A DNA stretch of 64,000 nucleotides. It comes from Rhodanobacter denitrificans. Lineage in GTDB: Bacteria > Pseudomonadota > Gammaproteobacteria > Xanthomonadales > Rhodanobacteraceae. The notes under the pieces are model-generated. The model was not told the DNA's origin. It ran no database searches and was given only the letters and a program-made list of their open reading frames with translations. The stretch spans positions 62,001 through 126,000 of the forward strand of contig QFPO01000004.1 of NCBI GenBank assembly GCA_003241385.1, written 5' to 3'. The translations under genes and the position numbers were made by a program. This document shows, one piece after another, positions 56,467 through 64,000 of this stretch. The stretch's first letter is position 1. Each line of letters opens with the position of its first letter.

Positions 56467-57588
56467 ATGTTCTGGACCCAGCGGGTCGTGGTCGGTGACG
56501 GCGAGCGCGGCCTGGTGTATCGCAACCGTCGGTTCGAGCGCGTGCTCGAACCGGGCGTCCACCGTCTGTACGGCGCGCGCTCGCGCGTGGCCGTCCAGCT
56601 GCATCCGATCGAACCGGCCGAATACGCCGGCCGCGACGCCGACAACCTGATCGCCGGTCTCGGCACCGCGCTCGATGCGCACTTCGTGCTGGCCGATCTG
56701 GGCGCCGACGAAGTCGGCCTCGTGTACCGCAACGGCAAGCTCGAGGACGTGCTCGCACCGGGTACGCGCCGCCTGTACTGGTGCGGCCCGCGCCGGATCA
56801 CGATCGAGCGCGTCACGCTCGGCGCCGATCTGGCGGTGCGTGCCGATCTGATCGGACGGCTGCGTCAGCTCGGCATCTTGTCGAAGGTGGCCGTCGCAGT
56901 GGACGTGCCGACCGAGTCGGTCGGCCTGCTGTTCGTCGACGGCACTCTCGCCGGCACGCTGCCGCCGGGCGCGCACGCGTTCTGGAGCTTCCGCAAGAAC
57001 GTCTCCGCGGAGGTGATCGAGCTGCGCGTGCAGGCGATCGAGGTGTCGGGACAGGAGCTGCTGACGCGCGACAAGGTCAGCCTGCGCGTGAACCTGGCGG
57101 CGAGCATCCGCGTCACCGATGCGGTCGCGGCGCGCATCCGTGTCGCCAAGTTCGGCGAGCAGGTCTACCGCGAACTGCAGTTCGGTCTGCGCAAGGCGGT
57201 GTCGGCCAAGACGCTCGACGAGCTGCTCGGCGACAAGGCCTCGCTCGATGCCGACATCCACGCCTACGTGCGGGGCAAAGTCGCACCGTTCGGCGTCGAG
57301 GTGCTCGGCGTGGGTGTCAAGGACGTGATCCTGCCGGGCGAGATGAAGGACATCCTGAACGGTGTCGTGCAGGCGGAGAAGGCGGCCCAGGCCAATGTGA
57401 TCCGCCGTCGCGAGGAGGCCAACGCCACGCGATCGCTGCTCAACACGGCGCGTCTGATCGAGGAGAGCCCGGTGCTGATGCGTCTCAAGGAGCTGGAGGC
57501 GCTGGAGAAGGTCACCGAGAAGATCGACAAGCTGACCGTGTTCGGCGGCCTGGACGGCGTGCTGAAGCAGCTGGTCACGATGAAGTGA
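56467..57588 (+). CDS. Slipin family (SPFH/band 7) protein
   Basis: A 373-residue protein, ATG 56467 after AGGAG. The band 7 core is at ~150-290 (KVAVAVDVPTESVGLLFVDG, VSGQELLTRDKVSLRVNLAAS, EVLGVGVKDVILPGEMKDIL), followed by the C-terminal coiled coil VVQAEKAAQANVIRRREEAN. Unlike typical slipins there is no N-terminal membrane hairpin; instead the motif GLVYRNxxxExVLxPGxxRLY occurs in three copies (residues ~14-37, ~82-105, ~157-181). SPFH proteins form oligomeric scaffolds. It lies 72 bp upstream of rtcB on the same strand, a pairing seen in other RNA-repair loci. Confidence 0.9.
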   Translation: MFWTQRVVVGDGERGLVYRNRRFERVLEPGVHRLYGARSRVAVQLHPIEPAEYAGRDADNLIAGLGTALDAHFVLADLGADEVGLVYRNGKLEDVLAPGTRRLYWCGPRRITIERVTLGADLAVRADLIGRLRQLGILSKVAVAVDVPTESVGLLFVDGTLAGTLPPGAHAFWSFRKNVSAEVIELRVQAIEVSGQELLTRDKVSLRVNLAASIRVTDAVAARIRVAKFGEQVYRELQFGLRKAVSAKTLDELLGDKASLDADIHAYVRGKVAPFGVEVLGVGVKDVILPGEMKDILNGVVQAEKAAQANVIRRREEANATRSLLNTARLIEESPVLMRLKELEALEKVTEKIDKLTVFGGLDGVLKQLVTMK

Positions 57589-57660
57589 AGACCCTGCGCG
57601 GCGGATGGATCCGCCGCGCAGTCAGGGACGAAAACCCACAAAGACGAGTAGAACGACACC

Positions 57661-58884
57661 ATGAACATCCAATCCCGTTACGAACTGCTGCACGCCCAGG
57701 ACAGCACCACGCCGATCAAGGCCTGGGTGCGCGGCGTGCCGGTCGAGGACCAGGCGCAGCGCCAGCTGCGCAACATCGCCGCGCTGCCGTTCGTCGGACC
57801 GTGGGTCGCGGTGATGCCGGACGTGCATCTGGGCATCGGCGCGACCGTGGGCTCGGTGATTCCGACGCGCGGTGCGGTCATTCCGGCCGCGGTCGGCGTC
57901 GACATCGGCTGCGGCATGGCCGCGGTGCGCACGACGCTGCGCGCGGAGGATCTGCCGGACGACCTGGCGCCGCTGCGCAGCGACATCGAACGGGCCGTGC
58001 CGGTCGGCATCGGCCGCGACGGCGAGCACGCACGCCTGCCCGACGCGATCGCCACGCAGATCGGCGCGTCGGGCCTGGCCGCGCGACTGGATGCGATCAA
58101 GACGCGGCACCGCCGGATCCGCACCGACAAGCTCGGCAGCCAGCTCGGCACGCTCGGCGGCGGCAATCACTTCATCGAGCTGTGCCTGGACGAAGCCGGC
58201 CGGGTCTGGGTGATGCTGCACTCGGGCTCGCGCGGCACCGGCAATCTGATCGGCACCTACTTCATCGAACGTGCGCGCGAGGAGCTCGCGCGCCGCGTGC
58301 TCGGCTTCCATCTGCCGGACAAGGACCTGGCGTTCTTTCTCGAGGGCGAGGCGCTGTTCGACGAGTACGTGGAGGCGGTCGGCTGGGCCCAGGACTACGC
58401 ACGCGCCAATCGCGAGGCGATGATGACGCGCGTGCTCGGCGTGCTGCGCAAGCGGCTGCCGACGTTCCGGCTCGACACGCTGGCGGTCAACTGCCATCAC
58501 AACTACGTCGCGCGCGAAACGCACGGCGGCGAGGACCTGCTGATCACGCGCAAGGGCGCGGTCAGCGCGCGCGCCGGCGAGCTCGGCATCATTCCCGGCA
58601 GCATGGGCGCCAAGAGCTACATCGTGCGCGGCAAGGGCAATGCCGACAGCTTCGACAGCTGCAGCCACGGCGCCGGTCGCGTCATGAGCCGCAGCGCCGC
58701 TCGCCAGCAGATCACGCTGGCGCAGCATCGCGAGGCGACCGCGCACGTCGAATGCCGCAAGGACAAGGCGGTCATCGACGAATCGCCGGCGGCCTACAAG
58801 CCGATCGAAGCGGTCATCGCGGCGCAGGACGACCTGATCGAGGTCGTCCATACGCTGCGTCAGGTGGTCTGCGTGAAGGGCTGA
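57661..58884 (+). CDS. rtcB: RNA-splicing/repair ligase RtcB
   Basis: A 407-residue enzyme that joins RNA 3'-phosphate (or 2',3'-cyclic phosphate) ends to 5'-OH ends using GTP and Mn. The Mn-binding residues are seen in GVDIGCGMAAVR (Asp, Cys), LGGGNHFIELC (Asn, His) and VMLHSGSRGTGN (His); the guanylated His is in DSCSHGAGRVMSRSAA; VNCHHNYVARE is also conserved. The length matches E. coli RtcB. The gene is downstream of slipin and the tRNA-like elements. Neither rtcA nor the sigma54 activator rtcR is in the window, so control differs from the E. coli/Salmonella operon. Confidence 0.96.
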   Translation: MNIQSRYELLHAQDSTTPIKAWVRGVPVEDQAQRQLRNIAALPFVGPWVAVMPDVHLGIGATVGSVIPTRGAVIPAAVGVDIGCGMAAVRTTLRAEDLPDDLAPLRSDIERAVPVGIGRDGEHARLPDAIATQIGASGLAARLDAIKTRHRRIRTDKLGSQLGTLGGGNHFIELCLDEAGRVWVMLHSGSRGTGNLIGTYFIERAREELARRVLGFHLPDKDLAFFLEGEALFDEYVEAVGWAQDYARANREAMMTRVLGVLRKRLPTFRLDTLAVNCHHNYVARETHGGEDLLITRKGAVSARAGELGIIPGSMGAKSYIVRGKGNADSFDSCSHGAGRVMSRSAARQQITLAQHREATAHVECRKDKAVIDESPAAYKPIEAVIAAQDDLIEVVHTLRQVVCVKG

Positions 58885-58952
58885 AACGCCGCGGCTTCCG
58901 GGGCGGCGGCACGGGCGCGCTGACGCCGGCGGCGCGCCGCCGGGCCGCGCGC

Positions 58953-59831
58953 TCAGCCGCGTGCGAACGCCGCGCGACCCTCCGCATCGAGCGCTGCGAA
59001 CGCCGCGTCGTCGAGCACGATGTCGACCGCGGCGACGTTCTGCTCCAGATGCGCGACCTTGCCGGTGCCCGGAATCGGCAGCATCACCGGGCTGCGCCTG
59101 AGGATCCAGGCCAGCGCGATCTGGCTCGGCGTCGCGCCGTGTTCGTGCGCGAGGCGGTCAAGCAGCGAACCGGGGCGCGCCAGATCGCCGGCGGCCAGCG
59201 GAAACCACGGAATGAAGCCGATGCCGTGCCGCTCGCAGTGATCGAGCACGGCCTCGCTGGTGCGGTCGACCAGGTTGTAGCGGTTCTGCACGGTCGCGAC
59301 CGGGAACACCTTCGCGGCGGCCTCGATCTCGGCGACCGAGACTTCGCTCAAGCCCGCGTGGCGGATCACGCCGGTGTCGATCAGCTCCTTGACCGCGCCG
59401 AACTGCTCGTCGCGCGGCACCTTCGGATCGATGCGGTGCAGCTGCCACAGGTCGATGCGCTCGACGCCGAGCTGGCGGCGGCTCTTGTGCGCCTGCTGGA
59501 TCAGATACTCCGGGCGGCCGAGCGGAATCCAGCGGTCCGGGCCGGTGCGCGCGAGGCCGCCCTTGGTCGCGACGACGAGATCGCCGTACGGATGCAGCGC
59601 CTCGCGGATCAGCGGCTCGGACACGTCCGGTCCGTACGAATCGGCGGTGTCGATGAAGTCGATGCCGAGTTCGGGCACGCGGCGCAGCGTCGCCAGCGCC
59701 TCGGCGCGGTCCGGCGGATCGCCCCAGATGCCCGCTCCGGTGATGCGCATCGCGCCGAAGCCGAGGCGGTTGACGGCGAGATCGCCGCCGATCGTGAAAC
59801 GGCCCGAGCGGGCCGCGGTCGTCGTGGACAT
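58953..59831 (-). CDS. Aldo/keto reductase
   Basis: A 292-residue NADPH-dependent oxidoreductase with a TIM-barrel fold. ATG 59831 is preceded by GGAGAA; ATG 59885 in frame is rejected because the extra residues are not conserved. The catalytic tetrad is Asp and Tyr in GIDFIDTADSYGPDV, Lys in LVVATKGGLAR and His in IDLWQLHRIDPK. LPIPGTGKVAHLEQNVAA is the cofactor segment. The substrate is unknown. The gene is convergent with rtcB; a palindromic GC stem (58926-58943) lies between the two stops. Confidence 0.93.
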   Translation of the reverse strand: MSTTTAARSGRFTIGGDLAVNRLGFGAMRITGAGIWGDPPDRAEALATLRRVPELGIDFIDTADSYGPDVSEPLIREALHPYGDLVVATKGGLARTGPDRWIPLGRPEYLIQQAHKSRRQLGVERIDLWQLHRIDPKVPRDEQFGAVKELIDTGVIRHAGLSEVSVAEIEAAAKVFPVATVQNRYNLVDRTSEAVLDHCERHGIGFIPWFPLAAGDLARPGSLLDRLAHEHGATPSQIALAWILRRSPVMLPIPGTGKVAHLEQNVAAVDIVLDDAAFAALDAEGRAAFARG

Positions 59832-59979
59832 GAGCGTTTCTCCGGACGGGAGCCCTCGACGTGGGCGGGCCGGGGACGAATTCAAGACGCGACCGGCGCA
59901 TGAACGGTGAATCGGTCCGCAGCTGCGTCCGTCACGTGCGGCGCTAAGCTGGGCGGCGACATCACCGCGGAGCCCGCCG

Positions 59980-60537
59980 ATGACACTGCCCGTCCGGACC
60001 GATTTCCCGCTCGGCGAGATCCGCCGCTACCTCGAGCCCGGCCCGGTCGTCCTGGTCAGTTCCGCGTGGAAGGGCCGCACCAACATCATGACGATGGGCT
60101 GGCATCTGATGCTCGGCTTTGAGCCGGCGCTGTTCGGCTGCTACATCTGGGAGGCCAACCACAGCTTCGAGCTGATCCGGCGCAGCCGCCAGTGCGTGAT
60201 CAACCTGCCGACCGCGTCGATGGTCGACACCGTCGTCGACATCGGCAATTGCAGCGGCGCGGAGGTCGACAAGTTCGCGCGCTTCGGCCTGACCGCGGCA
60301 GCGGCGACCCACGTCGACGCGCCGCTGATCGCCGACTGCCACGCCAGCTTCGAATGCCGCCTGGCCGACGGCAGCCAGATCCGCCGCCACGGCCTGTTCA
60401 TCTGGGAGGTCGTCAAGGCGCACGTGGCGGCCCGGCCGCGCGTGCCGGAGACCCTGCACTACCGCGGCAACGGCGAGTTCCTGGTCGGCCGGCGCACGAT
60501 CAGCCGGCGCGGACGCTTCAAGCCGGAGATGCTGTAG
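59980..60537 (+). CDS. Flavin reductase-like (DIM6/NTAB) protein
   Basis: A 185-residue FMN-binding split-barrel protein. EPGPVVLVSSAWKGRTNIMT, MTMGWHLMLGFEPALFGCYI, RSRQCVINLPTASMVDTVVD and FGLTAAAATHVDAPLI correspond to the flavin-reductase-like family, where the Thr/Asn/Met-rich loop binds FMN. It may reduce flavin or act on another small molecule. It is a single-gene unit, convergent with the kinase, only 21 bp separating the stops. Confidence 0.88.
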   Translation: MTLPVRTDFPLGEIRRYLEPGPVVLVSSAWKGRTNIMTMGWHLMLGFEPALFGCYIWEANHSFELIRRSRQCVINLPTASMVDTVVDIGNCSGAEVDKFARFGLTAAAATHVDAPLIADCHASFECRLADGSQIRRHGLFIWEVVKAHVAARPRVPETLHYRGNGEFLVGRRTISRRGRFKPEML

Positions 60538-60558
60538 CCCGCATGCGGCTGCGCGACG

Positions 60559-63072
60559 TCAGTGCGGCGCCTCCGCGCGCCCCTGACGCAGCTTCTGCAG
60601 CGATTCCAGGTACGGCGCACCGCCGGCTCCCATCGCGCCGAAGATCGCCTCGGCACGCGCCAGGTCGGTCCCGGCGCCGGCCGCATCGCCGCGCGCCTGC
60701 CGCACCCGCGCGCGGGCGCGATGGGCCAGGCCGGTCTGCAGCGCGTCGGCGCCGAACACCTCGCCGTTGACGGCGACGGCCTCCTCGGCCAAGGCGGCAG
60801 CTTCTTCGACGCGGTCGAGCGCGACGTAGGCCTCGGCGAGATTGACGCGCGGCATCGCGGTCGCGCGTGCCTGCCGGCCACCCTGTTCGACCGCGATCCG
60901 CAGCGACTCCTCGAGCAGCGGCACGGCCTCGGCCGCCCGCTCCTGGCGCAGCAGCGTCAGCGCCAGATTGTTCTGCGCGACCGCCAGCTGCGGCGAGACG
61001 CCGTAGAGCTGGCGATGCACGTCGACCACGTGACGGAAGTCGGCGGAGGCCTCGGCGAGCCGGCCCAGCCGCAGCGCCGCCATCGCGCGGTTGTTGACGG
61101 CGCCCAGGCCGACCGGCGAACGGGCCAGACCGAGCGATTCGAACAGCGTGCAGGCGGCGTCGGCGCTCGCGAACGCGTCCTCGTAGCGGCCGACCTGGCT
61201 GAGCCGGTCGGCGCGTATCGCCAGCGCGACGCCGAGTTCGCGGTCGCGCTGGCCGATCAGGCGCGGCCGCTCCTCGATCGCTGCGTCGAGCGTCGCGATC
61301 GATGCGTCGATCCGGCCTTCGGCGGCCTCGATCTGCGCCTGCAGCGTACGGCTCTCGTTGAGCTGGCGCGCATGCCGGGCCGGCATCTCGCGCCAGTATC
61401 GCTGTGCGGCATCGAGCAGGCTCCTGGCACGCGCGGTGTCGCCGCCGAAATAGACGACCTGACCCAGGTTGTAGCGGGCGCTCGCGAGCAGGTCGGGGCG
61501 CCGCTCGATGCCGTCCCAGACCAGCACGCTTTCGAGCAGCGGACGCGCACCCTCGCTGTCGCCGAGCATCATGAAGAGCTCGGCCAGCATGAGCGCGGTG
61601 GTCTGGCCGGTTTCGGGTGCGCCGGCGAAACGCGTGACCAGCTGATCGGTACCCTGCTTCAGCACGTCGCGCGCGCTCAGCGGGACGGTGCCCTGCTGCT
61701 CGGCCGCGGTGCGGAACATCAGCATCACGTACTCGCGCACCGCGTCGGAGCGCTCGAGCTCGGCCTGCGCGGCCTCGCGCTGTATCTGCTCGCGCTGCGC
61801 GCGGTGCAGCGCGTAGGCGCTGGCGCCGAGCAGCGCCGCGGCCAGCAGCGCGGCGACCGCGACGGCGCCGCGGTTGCGCCGGACGAACTTGCCGAGCCGA
61901 TAGCCGAAGCGATTGCCGGCGGCACGCACCGGCGCGCCGGCCAGCCAGCGCTGCAGGTCCTCGGCCAGCGCGGTCGCGCTGGCGTAGCGCCGCGCCGGCT
62001 CCTTGGCCAGCGCCTGCTCGAGGATGCGCGCGAGGTCGGCCGAGACCGCCGCGCGAAAACCGCGCAGCGAGGTCGCGCGCTGCGCGAGCCGCCGCTGCAC
62101 GATCTGCGTCGGCGCCAGGTCGCGCTCGGCCGCATCGCGGCCGGCCCGGCCGAGCGCGGCCAGCGGCGGCGCCGGCAGCTGCTCGCGCACGCGGCGACCG
62201 GCCTCGGCCAGATCGCAGCCGTGCAGCGCGATCGGCGGCACGCCGGCGATCAGCTCGTAGAGCACGGCGCCGAGCGCGTAGACGTCGGCGGCGACGCCGG
62301 TGGCCTCGCCGCTGAACTGCTCGGGCGCGGCGTACCCGGGCGTCAGCGCGTAGCGGCCATGGCGCGTCAGCGTCACTTCGCCGTCGTCGTCGTCGGCGAG
62401 CAGGCGTGCGATGCCGAAGTCGAGCAGCCGCAGCGTGCCGTCGGCGCAGGCCAGGATGTTGCCGGGCTTCAGATCGCGATGGACGACCAGCTGTCCGTGC
62501 GCGTACTGCACCGCCGCGCAGGCGTCGAGGAACAGGCGCACGCGTGCCGCCACGTCGAGCCGCCGCGCGTCGCACCAGCGCGTGATCGGCTCGCCCTCCA
62601 CGTATTCGAGCGCGAACCACGGGCGCCCGTCCGGCGCGACGCCGCCGTCGATGAAGCGCGCGAGGTTCGGATGCGACAGCCGCGCCAGGATCCGGCGTTC
62701 ACGCAGGAAGCGGGCCTGGACCTCGTCGTAGTCGAGGCCGCGCCGGATCAGCTTGATCGCGACGACCTGGTCGAAGTCGGCGCCTTCGCGCCGGCCCAGA
62801 TAGACCACGCCCATGCCGCCACGGCCGATCCGGTGACCGACGCGGAACGGACCCAAGCGGGTGCCGACCAGCGCATCGGCCGCCGCCTCGGGCGCGGTCT
62901 CCTCGTCGCCGGCTCCGGACAGCACGTCGGCGCGGCCGAGCAGACGCTCGACCTGTGCGCGCAGCGTCGCGTCGTCGGCGCACTGCTCGGCCAGGTATGC
63001 CGCACGATCGGTCGGCTCGCGATCGAGGCTGTCGCGCATCAGACGCAAGGCTCGGCGTTGACGTTCTTCCAT
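60559..63072 (-). CDS. Membrane Ser/Thr protein kinase with TPR region (second)
   Basis: An 837-residue protein, ATG 63072, after GAGGAAG. The kinase domain (about 75-350) has HRIGRGGMGVVYLGRR, Lys in QVVAIKLIRRG, LVVHRDLKPGNILA, LRLLDFGIARLL and TPGYAAPEQFSG. One transmembrane helix (AVAVAALLAAALLGASAYAL, ~385-405) is followed by TPR-like repeats (NNRAMAALRLGRLAEASADF, NNLALTLLRQERAAEAVPLL) probably in the periplasm. It resembles the ECF-linked kinase in layout, but no sigma gene is next to it in the window. Confidence 0.92.
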   Translation of the reverse strand: MEERQRRALRLMRDSLDREPTDRAAYLAEQCADDATLRAQVERLLGRADVLSGAGDEETAPEAAADALVGTRLGPFRVGHRIGRGGMGVVYLGRREGADFDQVVAIKLIRRGLDYDEVQARFLRERRILARLSHPNLARFIDGGVAPDGRPWFALEYVEGEPITRWCDARRLDVAARVRLFLDACAAVQYAHGQLVVHRDLKPGNILACADGTLRLLDFGIARLLADDDDGEVTLTRHGRYALTPGYAAPEQFSGEATGVAADVYALGAVLYELIAGVPPIALHGCDLAEAGRRVREQLPAPPLAALGRAGRDAAERDLAPTQIVQRRLAQRATSLRGFRAAVSADLARILEQALAKEPARRYASATALAEDLQRWLAGAPVRAAGNRFGYRLGKFVRRNRGAVAVAALLAAALLGASAYALHRAQREQIQREAAQAELERSDAVREYVMLMFRTAAEQQGTVPLSARDVLKQGTDQLVTRFAGAPETGQTTALMLAELFMMLGDSEGARPLLESVLVWDGIERRPDLLASARYNLGQVVYFGGDTARARSLLDAAQRYWREMPARHARQLNESRTLQAQIEAAEGRIDASIATLDAAIEERPRLIGQRDRELGVALAIRADRLSQVGRYEDAFASADAACTLFESLGLARSPVGLGAVNNRAMAALRLGRLAEASADFRHVVDVHRQLYGVSPQLAVAQNNLALTLLRQERAAEAVPLLEESLRIAVEQGGRQARATAMPRVNLAEAYVALDRVEEAAALAEEAVAVNGEVFGADALQTGLAHRARARVRQARGDAAGAGTDLARAEAIFGAMGAGGAPYLESLQKLRQGRAEAPH

Positions 63073-63207
63073 CCCGGCTTCCTCGGTCGCGCCACGGCCG
63101 CGCGCCCCTATGTGTATACGGCAAAGCGGCCCGGCGGCGGACAGTATCGTCTCATCCGGTGAGACGCATGCCGGCGATAAGCCGGGGTTTCGCCGAGGGC
63201 CTCCCGC

Positions 63208-64000
63208 ATGCTTCCCGAACGCGCCGTGCGCACTGCCCAGCGGGCGGACCTGGGGGTCCGCTCCGCCGCCTCCCTGGCCGAACGGCTGCGCGAGCGCTAC
63301 GGGGACCGCATCACCGGCGCGTTCACGCTGCCGGCACGCACGGCGCGCTACGCCGCGTTTCCGGACGACCTCGGCGAGGGCGTGCGCCGCGCCCTGGCCG
63401 CGCGCGGCATCGAGCGCCTCTACAGCCACCAGCGCGAGAGCTGGGATGCGCTGGCGCGCGGCGAGCACGTCGTCGTCGTCACGCCGACCGCCTCGGGCAA
63501 GTCGCTGTGCTATCACCTGCCGGTGCTCGAAACCGTGCGCAGGCGCGAGGGCAAGGCGCTGTACCTGTTCCCGACCAAGGCGCTCGCGCAGGACCAGGTC
63601 GCCGAACTGCTCGAGCTCAACCGCGCCGGCGATCTGGGCGTGCGCACGTTCACGTTCGACGGCGACACGCCGAGCGACGCGCGCCAGGCGATCCGCCTGC
63701 ACGGCGACGTCGTCGTCAGCAATCCGGACATGCTGCACCAGGCGATCCTGCCGCATCACACCAAGTGGGCGCAGTTCTTCGAATCGCTGCGCTACGTCGT
63801 GATCGACGAGGTGCACACCTATCGCGGCGTGTTCGGCTCGCACGTCGCCAACGTGCTGCGCCGGCTGCACCGGATCTGCGCGTTCTACGGTGTCGCGCCG
63901 CGCTTCATCGCATGCTCGGCGACGATCGGCAACCCGCGCGAGCACGCCGAGGCCCTGCTCGGCGTGCCGGTGCACGCGATCACCGAGAGCGGCGCCGGCT
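63208..64000 (+). CDS. DEAD/DEAH helicase, N-terminal part (MrfA/YprA-like)
   Basis: An open frame from ATG 63208 runs off the window after 264 codons. RecA domain 1 is present: SHQRESWDALARGEHVVVV, Walker A TPTASGKSLCYHLPV, YLFPTKALAQDQVAEL, Walker B VVIDEVHTYRGVFGSH (DEVH) and IACSATIGNP. This layout is that of superfamily 2 helicases of the YprA/MrfA type (usually ~750-850 residues with a C-terminal DUF1998 Zn-binding domain), which act in DNA repair. The C-terminal half is not visible here. Confidence 0.88.
   Translation, partial: MLPERAVRTAQRADLGVRSAASLAERLRERYGDRITGAFTLPARTARYAAFPDDLGEGVRRALAARGIERLYSHQRESWDALARGEHVVVVTPTASGKSLCYHLPVLETVRRREGKALYLFPTKALAQDQVAELLELNRAGDLGVRTFTFDGDTPSDARQAIRLHGDVVVSNPDMLHQAILPHHTKWAQFFESLRYVVIDEVHTYRGVFGSHVANVLRRLHRICAFYGVAPRFIACSATIGNPREHAEALLGVPVHAITESGAG

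Overview
The window is chromosomal DNA from a very GC-rich gammaproteobacterium, most likely of the Xanthomonadales/Lysobacterales (Rhodanobacteraceae or Xanthomonadaceae type). The basis is the mix of protein families: DUF3703, DUF6607, HemP, UPF0502/YceH, a type-A RNase P RNA, an ECF sigma/Ser-Thr kinase pair with TPR kinases, and secreted proteins ending in a short LF-x-DGF-x-P type tail. No phage, transposase or CRISPR array was seen.

Layout. 1-4.4 kb: the end of a GLUG-repeat adhesin, a coupled DUF11-like secreted protein and a convergent secreted beta-propeller-like protein. 5-7.3 kb: a CadC-like winged-helix/TPR regulator. 7.6-8.3 kb: a lone Abi/HEPN-type gene of lower GC. 8.4-24.5 kb: a surface-polysaccharide locus in two divergent arms. 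The minus arm has three GT4 enzymes, a DUF4214/coiled-coil/methyltransferase protein and a transglutaminase-like protein. The plus arm has a lipoprotein, a GT39-like membrane protein, the ABC exporter Wzm/Wzt, a small protein, a GT2-GT4-sulfotransferase fusion, GT2, a GDP-mannose dehydratase-like enzyme and GT4. Start/stop overlaps tie many of these genes together. 25-27.4 kb: a Fur-box-controlled hemP unit. The 3' end of its last gene (DUF6607) is repeated 3 kb downstream, bracketing a module with two small proteins and an AT-richer subtilisin-like protease.

30.8-46.4 kb: a beta-helix secreted protein, fructose-1,6-bisphosphatase, an SGNH hydrolase with a histone-H1-like tail, a 2OG oxygenase, a three-gene two-component operon, UPF0114, a WYL regulator-patatin pair, rnpB with a perfect palindrome at its promoter, then beta-helix and kelch secreted proteins. 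46.5-49.9 kb: ECF sigma plus Ser/Thr kinase. 50-55 kb: an uncharacterised protein, two tandem secreted paralogues, DUF1428 and YceH.

55.4-58.9 kb is the most interesting part. A 38-codon ORF with its own sigma70-like promoter is followed by three mutually exclusive hairpins ending in a U-tract, an attenuator-like layout. Then come two tandem tRNA-like elements with 5-bp acceptor-like stems and non-canonical anticodon loops, separated by one nucleotide, then a UUCG-capped hairpin, then slipin and rtcB. I infer an RNA-repair locus with its own tRNA-mimic RNA. The window ends with an aldo/keto reductase, a flavin-reductase-like protein, a second Ser/Thr kinase and the 5' part of a DEAD/DEAH helicase.
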